Of a DNA stretch of 64,000 bases, positions 44,106 to 50,871 are shown one piece after another. A program made the position numbers and the translations under genes. This DNA comes from Synechococcus sp. CC9605 (lineage in GTDB: Bacteria > Cyanobacteriota > Cyanobacteriia > PCC-6307 > Cyanobiaceae). Position 1 is the first letter of the stretch; every line of letters begins with the position of its first letter. Location: the NCBI RefSeq assembly GCF_000012625.1, contig NC_007516.1:496001-560000 (forward strand), given 5' to 3'. The notes under the pieces were generated by a model. The model did no database searches and was not told the origin of the DNA. It saw nothing but the letters and a program-made list of their open reading frames with translations.

Positions 44106-45029
44106 ACCCTCGGACCACGACCAACTGAATAAGGCTTCTGGCAGTAATTAACGGCGTATCGCCAGGTATCAATGCTGTGGGTGATCGCTGTGGGATCCAG
44201 CAGCTCCCTTTTCTTCGTGTCCCTCGCCAATAGCGGCGTTAACTCCCAGAACGCTCTGCAGCGCCTACTCGCCTTCAGCCACGGCTGACTTTCGTCCCGA
44301 TCAGTCGCCCACAACATCGTTCGCAACCGCGCCAGACCCGCCTCTTCTGTCATCTGCGCCTTGCCCGCTCGCTTAAACGGAATGCCCCCCTTCCGAAACT
44401 CATCCCCGATGGTCATCGCGTGACCAGTCCGGTTCCAGCAGGTCATCCATGATCCAGCCCAAGTCCTGTGGCTCCAGCCCCCAACGGCTGATCCACTCCT
44501 GCAAAATCTGCGCCTGCTGCAGGTTGCTAGCCTCTAACCCTGCATTCCAGTCCGGTTCACCAGCCCTGGTCGCCTTCGCCAAATCGCACTCATCAATCGC
44601 GAACGGGCTGCCCCTTGGCAACAGCGGGTGATTGGTGATGAACAACGTGGCGCAGCTTGGTGCCGCAATGCCCCAGTCGAAGCTCACCAGCAGTCGTGAC
44701 CCAGTAGGGATCTCAGGCCGATCACCGCCATTCAGCTCCAGCAGGTTGCGCCGGCTAGACATCGCATCACCGAAGAACGATCCGGTTACATCACCCTCGA
44801 AGCTGCTCTCCAGCCAGGCACGCAGCAGCTCTGGATCACCGCCAGCCGCAATCTCGATCTGACGCCTGGTCTGTTCGAAGTCGAGGTGCGGGTTGGCCGC
44901 AATGTTCGAGCCGATGTAAACGGTGCTGCTGGCCGTGTCCTCGCGGTAGAACCGCACCGGTTGATCTGGTGCAGGGAATCCCGCTGGGTGGCGGGTGAGG
45001 ATTGGCTGAAAAGCCCTGGTGTAACTGGA
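44099..45029 (-). pseudogene. Terminase large subunit C-terminal fragment
   Basis: From att 4 leftward: PAGFPAPDQPVRFYREDTAS, STVYIGSNIAANPHLDFEQT, FEGDVTGSFFGDAM, LVSFDWGIAAPSCATLFITN (nuclease motif), then a frame change near 44420-44450 to GDEFRKGGIPFKRAGKAQ and a stop at 44099. The ATPase half is absent because the gene is cut by att 4. Homologous to the E3 TerL remnant (NxHLDxxQ...FFG). Confidence 0.75.
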
Positions 45030-45081
45030 CGCCCCCTGATGGATTCGAACCATCGACCGACTGCTTAGAAGGCAGTTGCTC
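45030..45081. repeat. Partial tRNA-Arg copy, att site 4
   Basis: 52 bp identical to the 3' half of the tRNA-Arg including the anticodon loop. This is the displaced 3' half left of E1, i.e. its attL. Confidence 0.9.
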
Positions 45082-45121
45082 GCTGCTTTGCAGCAATCGA
45101 TTTCAGCCAATTTTTCGTGTT

Positions 45122-45174
45122 TGCACGGAAGATTGATCTCAGCCCTGCTCGTTGTTCTTCGTAGTTGCACGAAG
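45122..45174. repeat. Arm-type sites, E1 left arm
   Basis: TGCACGGAA at 45122-45130 and TGCACGAAG at 45166-45174. The same 9-mer occurs five times beside the integrase start (55302-55382). Likely integrase arm-binding sites. Confidence 0.65.
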
Positions 45175-45215
45175 CTGCCAGGGCCAGACTGTGGTGACTG
45201 TCGGGCTCTTCAGAG

Positions 45216-46016
45216 ATGGAGCTTCTTGGCTTTCTGTTGGCAGCCCTGGCGGTTGCCTTTGTTATCGCCAAAGTGCTTTTCAAGCAGCAGGCTGGTCCCT
45301 CTCCGAATAACTCACGAGCTGTAAGCCATTCAGCAGTAAATGAAGCCGAATCTTGGGTTGAAAAGGACGCAGAGTCCCTGCTCGATGGGATCCCGCTCAA
45401 GGGGATGGTCTTTCATGCAACCTTCAAGCTCACTACTCCCTTGGCGGTATTGGAGCAGCACGGTTTGCTCGTCCCGCAAGGTGAGCCATTGCCAAAGGTG
45501 ATGCCCGGTGCTGGCAGCTCAGAGGATCCTTTCGGCGCCTATGGGATGTGGTTCCACGAAATCGACTACGAAGCACAGGGTTTCATTCCTCCAGCGCCTT
45601 CGCTGATTTGGACGCAGCTTGGTCATTACAGGGAAAACGATCCTGAATACGCAGAGCTCCTGGAATTTTTGAAGGGGTTTCGGCGCATTGTCGAAAGCAC
45701 CGATGACGTCATGGAGGCCCTTGATCATCTTCAAGACTTCTCACGTCAGTCGCAGTCTCATCAACGCGTCTGGGAGAGGTACACAGACCTGTTCCCCGAG
45801 TTCCCCATGCACTATTTCGCTGAGCAACTTCGCTTCAACATTGGTGGCTCGAAAAAACATGCCAGGTGTCTTATCGACGCTGGCTACACCAGCCCCCAAA
45901 AGGTCAGGGATGCTTCCGATGCAGAGTTGCTGCAGGTCAAAGGCATCGGGTCGATCACTGTGAAGCGGATCCGAGAGAGGCTTGCCAATCCAGGCGAGCG
46001 CTTCGATATGGACTGA
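45216..46016 (+). CDS. Membrane-anchored helix-hairpin-helix protein
   Basis: 266 aa. An N-terminal transmembrane helix (LLGFLLAALAVAFVIAKVLF) is followed by a mostly helical region and, at ~205-260, a helix-hairpin-helix DNA-binding segment (AGYTSPQKVRDASDAELLQV then KGIGSITVKRIRERL). It would hold DNA at the membrane, an unusual arrangement reminiscent of ComEA-like proteins, although ComEA is shorter. First cargo gene right of attL; role unknown. Confidence 0.65.
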   Translation: MELLGFLLAALAVAFVIAKVLFKQQAGPSPNNSRAVSHSAVNEAESWVEKDAESLLDGIPLKGMVFHATFKLTTPLAVLEQHGLLVPQGEPLPKVMPGAGSSEDPFGAYGMWFHEIDYEAQGFIPPAPSLIWTQLGHYRENDPEYAELLEFLKGFRRIVESTDDVMEALDHLQDFSRQSQSHQRVWERYTDLFPEFPMHYFAEQLRFNIGGSKKHARCLIDAGYTSPQKVRDASDAELLQVKGIGSITVKRIRERLANPGERFDMD

Positions 46017-46030
46017 TTTTCAAACGTCAA

Positions 46031-46135
46031 TCAAGTTGGACGTTCCACCAAAGGCTCATCAGTCGGAATCACGACCGATGGCAGCAACCGCTCCCGTTCC
46101 AGACGTAGGTAGCGCTTCCGCTGGGCTGAGCACAT
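46031..46135 (-). CDS. Small basic ORF, island repeat family (copy 2)
   Basis: 34 aa: CSAQRKRYLRLERERLLPSV then VIPTDEPLVERPT. Same 3' part as 39360-39497 with a different 5' end; differences between copies are few. Possibly a truncated copy. Confidence 0.4.
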   Translation of the reverse strand: MCSAQRKRYLRLERERLLPSVVIPTDEPLVERPT

Positions 46136-46395
46136 AGGCCCTGGCTCAGGCAGGTGGACGTGCCAGCCAGCAGCAAGACGTTCATTAGTCTACTCAAAGG
46201 TCACTGATATGCACCAGCAGTGGGACATGACCCAGTTGCGGCGAAGTCGGCTAGCAATTAGATCAAGGAATCTGAAGCTCCAATTGAGTCATCAATTTTG
46301 CGTCAAATGCCAGTCGCAAACGCGAGTGCATATTCGGCCATGCACTAAGCAGCGACATAACAAACGACAATCATCTCCAAAGCTTTTATCATTCA

Positions 46396-46584
46396 TTAGT
46401 CAAGACTATTACTAACTCGCTGCCATTTTTCCGCTCCCCAGGAACAGCTTGATAACTCAATTTGCTCAGGCTTGCTAGGTTTTTCTTCCGATAGCAATAA
46501 CTGGTCAGCAACAGCCTGGGAATGATGCAACGATTCAAACCAAGCGAGAACAGAGATATAGATGAGCAAAGAAATGAATTTCAT
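46396..46584 (-). CDS. Small putative exported protein
   Basis: 62 aa with a hydrophobic N-terminus (KFISLLIYISVLAWFES) and a polar C-terminus containing one Cys. A+T-rich. Start lies 75 bp from the CRP-type palindrome at 46659. Function unknown. Confidence 0.5.
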   Translation of the reverse strand: MKFISLLIYISVLAWFESLHHSQAVADQLLLSEEKPSKPEQIELSSCSWGAEKWQRVSNSLD

Positions 46585-46658
46585 TTAACCAGAAGACATC
46601 AACAAATTAAGCATCAGCCTTTTCGTATTGTATGGATATGATTTGGATCTCAGCAGCC

Positions 46659-46674
46659 TGTGATCAAGATCACA
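46659..46674. promoter_or_regulatory. CRP-type palindrome TGTGATCAAGATCACA
   Basis: Perfect TGTGA-N6-TCACA dyad, extended by CC/GG to 20 bp of symmetry. Between divergent exported-protein genes (46396-46584 reverse, 46873 forward). CRP-family binding is an inference from the consensus. Confidence 0.5.
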
Positions 46675-46872
46675 GGTGTTGCATTAGTTAACCGCGATCA
46701 TTGGGATGTTATTCAGTAAATACTTTCCGGTCGTATGACGGATTTGTGCCAGGCAAACGGTCGCAACAAGCATTACGTCAAGTACAGAGGCCCTAACGAT
46801 CATTGATTAAAGTACAGCCACCACATGATGACGTGTTAAACCAGTGAAATCCTCAAAAAAACTGGGATCCTC

Positions 46873-47166
46873 TTGGTACTTGCTGCAGGGTTTCACACCC
46901 CCAAAGCACTCGCCGAGATAACTGTTTATAACGTCAATGCAATTCACGAGCTTTTTAGTGAAAACGAAATAGCTGCTAAAAAGATCTATCACAACAAAAA
47001 AGCTCTTGTATTCGGGAGAGTAGATAAAGTTGACGACGAAAACGTGATAATTGAGGGAGACAGCGAATTTGGGCGCTTATTCTGCAGATACGGCAGTCAA
47101 GATTTGAATAAAGTTCTTGCTCTTAGGGAAGACAGCAGAGTAAGGTCCGTGGAACACTTGAAATAA
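46873..47166 (+). CDS. Exported OB-fold (tRNA_anti-like) protein
   Basis: 97 aa from TTG 46873; the frame upstream adds (SEILKKTGIL)LVLAAGFHTPKALA, a signal peptide. A GTG at 46841 would start it properly if the A7 run at ~46856 had one more A, so a one-base loss is possible. The mature part, ITVYNVNAIHELFSENEIAA then KKALVFGRVDKVDDENVIIE, fits the tRNA_anti-like OB fold found in many exported bacterial proteins. Function unknown. Confidence 0.6.
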   Translation: MVLAAGFHTPKALAEITVYNVNAIHELFSENEIAAKKIYHNKKALVFGRVDKVDDENVIIEGDSEFGRLFCRYGSQDLNKVLALREDSRVRSVEHLK

Positions 47167-47444
47167 GCTGGGCCCCTTGGGGCATGTTCCTAAACATGTA
47201 CGACTGCAGGGTGATCTAATTCCAGGGCATATGAGCTGGCCCGAGATGGTCGCAAGCTGTTTTACGGAAGGCAAGAAATCGGAATTGAGAACCCGAACGA
47301 CAAATGTCAATCAAGTCGCATCTCAAAGCACAGTAAAGTAAAAACCAAGATCACAAACAGGTCGTAATATCAAACCAAAGAAACAAAACTTGACAGAAGG
47401 GTTGCTTGTTATATACTCAAACAACCAAGAGAAGACTTAAGCGA

Positions 47445-48149
47445 GTGAAAAAACAAATTCTTGCCGCCACTACCCTTCTTCTTCTTGGATCGGGAAGCGC
47501 ATTAGCAGGAACTTATGACGCTCTATGCGGAGACATGGAATGCCAGATCTCAGTAAGCGGGAAGGGGGTAAGTAGCCCTGCAGGTTTTACACCCATAGAT
47601 CTGATATCACAGTGGAATGTCGGCAAGGCATCTGATTACAACGCAGGCAAAGGTGTTGCAGGCGGCCTTGGCGGAGCCACTGCAGGAGCAATAGGAGGAG
47701 CGGTGTTACTCGGCCCTATAGGCCTCTTAGGCGGACTAATTGGTGGAGCAATTGCAGGAGCTGATGCAGGCAAAGAATTTGAGGGTTATTTTACAATCGT
47801 TGGATACAATAAAAAAGGAGAAAAGATTGCTCATAATTTCTTCTTCATTAATCGCAAGCCTGTCAAAAGATTACTCTCTGAGTTGCCACTTATAACTGGT
47901 CTTGCCTTAGGAGAGGAACGGGATCTTAGCGAGATAGAAGCCGCATTTTCAGGACAAAGCAAAAGTACAAACGCCAAAGAAAATCTTCCTTCAAGGCTTG
48001 GTCAAACGAAGACAGCTGCTAAAAAAGATAAGTGCTGGGAGGACTTCCTCAACTCGAATCCTGCAATGGCGGTGTGGGCGAACAATAACCCTCAGCTAGC
48101 TGATAAACAAAGAGTTAAAAGTGGATATAACTTATGCGAAAAAAATTAA
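47445..48149 (+). CDS. Exported glycine-zipper protein, island family member 2
   Basis: 234 aa from GTG 47445: signal peptide KKQILAATTLLLLGSGSALA, YDALCGDMECQISVSGKG, then a glycine-zipper membrane-like segment (~75-115: GGLGGATAGAIGGAVLLGPI GLLGG... pattern), and a C-terminal CWEDFLNSNPAMAVWANNNP with a final Cys. N- and C-terminal motifs match the E3 protein at 31100-31771, which lacks the glycine zipper. May sit in the outer membrane or envelope. Function unknown. Confidence 0.7.
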   Translation: MKKQILAATTLLLLGSGSALAGTYDALCGDMECQISVSGKGVSSPAGFTPIDLISQWNVGKASDYNAGKGVAGGLGGATAGAIGGAVLLGPIGLLGGLIGGAIAGADAGKEFEGYFTIVGYNKKGEKIAHNFFFINRKPVKRLLSELPLITGLALGEERDLSEIEAAFSGQSKSTNAKENLPSRLGQTKTAAKKDKCWEDFLNSNPAMAVWANNNPQLADKQRVKSGYNLCEKN

Positions 48150-48230
48150 TTCGTTGGCCTTGAACTAAACAGTCTCAATACGCATTACGTACTATCACCT
48201 GATCTGAGAGGCGATACCAAAACCAAATCC

Positions 48231-48650
48231 TTAGACAGTGACAGTCTTGCTGTCCTCGAGGGATTGTAATGTCTGCCGGATCTCTTGCAGCTGCCGCCGC
48301 TGCTCAGCCTCCAAGACGTTCTCGCGCAGGATCTTGAAGCTCTCGCTGATGGCCTGCGTTCTGGCATAGGCCTTCACATTGGGATCCAGCGCGATCTGGA
48401 TCAGCTCGTCCGCGAGGCGTGGTGCAGCTGAAGTCAACAAGTTGTTGGCGACGTTGAGGTTTTCACGTACCAACGTTTCGATGAACTCTTCAGCCCTGCG
48501 GTCTCGATACCACTTGCGTAGGCATGGTGCCTTGATACCAACAGCAGCTGCCGCATCAGCCCAAGTGGAACCATTGGCACAAAGCGTCAGGGCTTTGATG
48601 ATGTGCGGCGGTATTGCGTCAAATCTGTTGACGAGCTGATTCTCACTCAT
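48231..48650 (-). CDS. Candidate terminase small subunit
   Basis: 139 aa from ATG 48650. N-terminal HTH (KALTLCANGSTWADAAAAVG then IKAPCLRKWYRD) followed by a long helical oligomerisation region (NLNVANNLLTSAAPRLADEL) and a C-terminal coiled coil. This layout and length match phage small terminase (TerS), which recognises pac/cos DNA. In satellites TerS redirects helper-phage packaging. Overlaps its upstream partner by 4 bp. Could instead be another HTH phage regulator. Confidence 0.6.
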   Translation of the reverse strand: MSENQLVNRFDAIPPHIIKALTLCANGSTWADAAAAVGIKAPCLRKWYRDRRAEEFIETLVRENLNVANNLLTSAAPRLADELIQIALDPNVKAYARTQAISESFKILRENVLEAEQRRQLQEIRQTLQSLEDSKTVTV

Positions 48651-48901
48651 GACATCGCTCCAGGGAAACCTTTGGATTTCAGCTGCTTCCATTTGCGAAG
48701 CCTGCGCTGGTCGCTCATCCCAGGAGCCCTGCGGTCCCGTAGTTGCTCAGGCGTGACACCTTCGAGCATCCAGCGCTGATATGCAAGCCTTGCAAATTCA
48801 TCTGCTGCATGTCGATCTCTGCTGAACAGTTGTTCTGCCACCCGGTTGCAACGTGAGAGGACTAGCCACTCATCCATTGTTGTGTTCCAGGGTGTACTCA
48901 T
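48647..48901 (-). CDS. Small protein in the terS operon
   Basis: 84 aa: TTMDEWLVLSRCNRVAEQLF, HAADEFARLAYQRWMLEGVT, ending RLRKWKQLKSKGFPGAMS. Its stop overlaps the TerS candidate start (ATGA). No known domain. May be a TerS partner or capsid-modifying factor. Confidence 0.55.
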   Translation of the reverse strand: MSTPWNTTMDEWLVLSRCNRVAEQLFSRDRHAADEFARLAYQRWMLEGVTPEQLRDRRAPGMSDQRRLRKWKQLKSKGFPGAMS

Positions 48902-49218
48902 CTCGACCAGATGCGCTTTCTTAAATACTACCTAGTGTTTTTATCTAGCGGCTGTGCTACATTAAACCTATCGAGAATTGGTGCTATTTTAAAAGGTTCT
49001 CTGGGGGTCGCTGATAACATCAGAAATCCGAACCTCACCCCCCTAAGTAATCAGCAAAGCTAATAACAGTAAGTGTCATCTAATAGACCAATTGCATAAG
49101 AAATAGTCAGCAAAGATGCGTCATTCCTTGTGATCCCAAGGAATGAACACCGCGTAAAATACTAATAAGACGCGGTGGCAGACCAGCACTGCGTTCTTGG
49201 CTAATTAAAACTAAAAAA
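48902..49218. promoter_or_regulatory. Divergent intergenic region
   Basis: 317 bp, A+T-rich, between the terS operon (reverse) and the mini recombinase (forward); it must hold both promoters. No clear operator repeat seen. Confidence 0.4.
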
Positions 49219-49794
49219 ATGAAGTCCAATCGACACGGGCAGTCGCGTGTGTTGAGCACCGACGAGCTCGATTTATTGATTTCAAAGCTGCCTGAGCAGC
49301 ATCACAAGATCGTTGCCGAGATTTGTCGCCGTACTGGCTGCCGTATTGGTGAGGCAACGCAGCTCACCTGGGGGATGGTTTCGGAATCTGCCGTTACGTT
49401 CCAGAAAGGAATCACCAAAGGAAAGCTGGCGAGTCGGTCGGTGCCAGTTACGCCAGCGTTGTGGGAAGCCCTGCGCTCCTGGAGAGGTGCTTGGGTGGTG
49501 CGGCAGGGTCGTGAACCTGCGGCTGGTGACCATCTCGTGCCAGGCAGATTTGCAGGTTCTTGCCTGAGTACGCGCAGCTTTATGGATGCCCTTGAAAGGG
49601 CCGCGGCTGAATCGGGCCTAGAAGGCGTTTCTAGCCACTCTTTTCGGCGTTCGGCTTTAACTTCGGCGCACAATGCTGGCGTGCCGTTGAGGGTGCTTAT
49701 GGCCCTGTCTGGGCACAAATCGATGTCAGCCCTGCAGCGTTATCTCGAAGTGACGCCTGCTCAACGTGAAGCTGCCGCTGCTGCCTTTGCTTGA
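49219..49794 (+). CDS. Minimal tyrosine recombinase (191 aa)
   Basis: Only the catalytic domain is present. Catalytic set: R42 (GCRIGEA), K in KGITKGK, H140 and R143 (SSHSFRRS), H166 (SGHKSM) and Y175 (QRYLEV). The N-terminal core-binding domain found in integrases is missing. It could act on a local site, such as the paired inverted repeats just downstream, or serve as a resolvase or copy-number factor for E1. It differs from the main integrase at 54043. Confidence 0.85.
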   Translation: MKSNRHGQSRVLSTDELDLLISKLPEQHHKIVAEICRRTGCRIGEATQLTWGMVSESAVTFQKGITKGKLASRSVPVTPALWEALRSWRGAWVVRQGREPAAGDHLVPGRFAGSCLSTRSFMDALERAAAESGLEGVSSHSFRRSALTSAHNAGVPLRVLMALSGHKSMSALQRYLEVTPAQREAAAAAFA

Positions 49795-49855
49795 GTAGTT
49801 AGCGTGTGCCACGCTAATCGATATCGGAAAACCGATAACGGATTTTTGGTCGAAT

Positions 49856-49929
49856 TTCTGACAATTTGTCCGAACCCTCCGAAAATCGGATGTTTGGGAT
49901 TCGTCGAAGTTCTGACAATTTGTCAGAAC
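49856..49929. repeat. Two TTCTGACAATTTGTC repeats after the mini recombinase
   Basis: Inverted repeats at 49856-49874 (TTCTGACA / TGTCCGAA) and 49909-49929 (GTTCTGACA / TGTCAGAAC), each around ATT, 54 bp apart, between two converging genes. Candidate crossover or operator sites. Confidence 0.5.
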
Positions 49930-49930
49930 C

Positions 49931-50161
49931 TCAACTAAGAGGGCAAAGTTTGCCGATGGGTTGGCCGTTGTCATTGGCTGGCCTATCGCCATCGACTCGA
50001 ACAACGATCCACGGTTGGAATGTCTCCACACCATCCGGTGGCTCTGGCACTTCCTCACCGCGAAAGACTCCGGTGGCCACCCACAAGGGTGGTCGTGTTT
50101 TCTCCAGATGCACTTGTTGTGCTTTGCGCAGCAATCGCGCCAGTTCGCGTGAATTGTCCAT
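49931..50161 (-). CDS. Small hypothetical protein
   Basis: 76 aa: DNSRELARLLRKAQQVHLEK then a Pro-rich segment with PWIVVRVDGDRP. Soluble; no family known. Convergent with the mini recombinase; its promoter side faces the iteron array. Confidence 0.55.
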   Translation of the reverse strand: MDNSRELARLLRKAQQVHLEKTRPPLWVATGVFRGEEVPEPPDGVETFQPWIVVRVDGDRPANDNGQPIGKLCPLS

Positions 50162-50295
50162 GGTTATTTGAGCCCTGCTGCTCTTGTTCTACCGGCATTT
50201 AACTATTGGAATCCCAATAATTGAAGCAAGCGCTTACGGCGGGATTTTTCCCTGTGGAGATACGCGGCTTTTGGAACGGCTTTTTGCGTCAAAGG

Positions 50296-50564
50296 TGTCC
50301 CGGACATCACGCGAGTCAATTCCATTGTCGCCGAAATCCCCTGCAATAACTACGCCCGGACGTTCCGGACAGCCCGGACATCATCATTTCGGTGTTCGTT
50401 CAACCCTGGGTGGCGGTGGTGCTTAAACCGCTGCTTATCCCTTTCACTTTTTCTTTCTCATAGAAAGGAGAGTCAATAGTGTCCGGTATGTCCAGAGGCA
50501 GCCACCGCAGGGCTTTTCAGCGAAATGGTCGTAAATGTCCGGGCTATTCCGGACATGTCCGGTC
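50296..50564. repeat. Iteron-like CCGGACA/TGTCCGG array, candidate origin
   Basis: At least eight copies of the core CCGGAC or GTCCGG, mostly as CCGGACA/TGTCCGG: 50300, 50356, 50365, 50374, 50480, 50536, 50549 and 50556. The last two form a palindrome TTCCGGACATGTCCGG. A T/C-rich, lower-G+C stretch lies between the groups (50425-50470). Lies past the end of the primase-helicase gene, where satellite Rep proteins often act. Confidence 0.65.
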
Positions 50565-50655
50565 GCTAATTGAAGACATGATCCCGAAGCTGGCTTGTAG
50601 TTAGAGAGCGTCTACTCGCAGCCTCATCAAGCTGCGGGTCCTCTGTACTCGAGCG

Positions 50656-50871
50656 ATGTACTGCGTTGAACGTGACAATGGCCCCGACCAGTGGGCCAGA
50701 GAAACTTGCTTTCAAACTGAATTCAAGGCGTTCGTTCATGCCCGCACAAAATCGCTGGCAACAGGGAACACCTATCGAGTTCTGTTCAGTAGCCCCTCCA
50801 TTACAGGAGAGGTGCTGAGAGTTTCGAAAGGGAAGGCACTCTTAGATACCGATGACCAACTAGTTGGGTAG
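50656..50871 (+). CDS. Small TYRV-type protein
   Basis: 71 aa: YCVERDNGPDQWARETCFQT then ARTKSLATGNTYRVLFSSPS. Resembles 23660-23851 in overall pattern. Its last 12 bp overlap the end of the convergent primase gene. May be a real small gene or a chance frame. Confidence 0.45.
   Translation: MYCVERDNGPDQWARETCFQTEFKAFVHARTKSLATGNTYRVLFSSPSITGEVLRVSKGKALLDTDDQLVG

Larger units (their letters stand above)
37390..45029. mobile_element. Island segment E2 (att 3 to att 4)
   Basis: 7.6-kb segment. The ~100 bp right of its left att site are nearly identical to the matching arm of E1, including a TGCACGGAA site, but E2 has no integrase. Large-terminase fragments lie at both ends (37499-37729 and 44099-45029). 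Cargo between them: exported protein, DUF3104, glutathione transferase, GAF-sulfotransferase and DUF1254/1214 genes. Possibly mobilised in trans by the E1 integrase. Confidence 0.65.

Noticed and set aside
49726-50058. 110-codon reverse frame over the paired inverted repeats
   Set aside because: Overlaps a better gene on the same strand (49931-50161) and the end of the recombinase; composition is repeat-derived.
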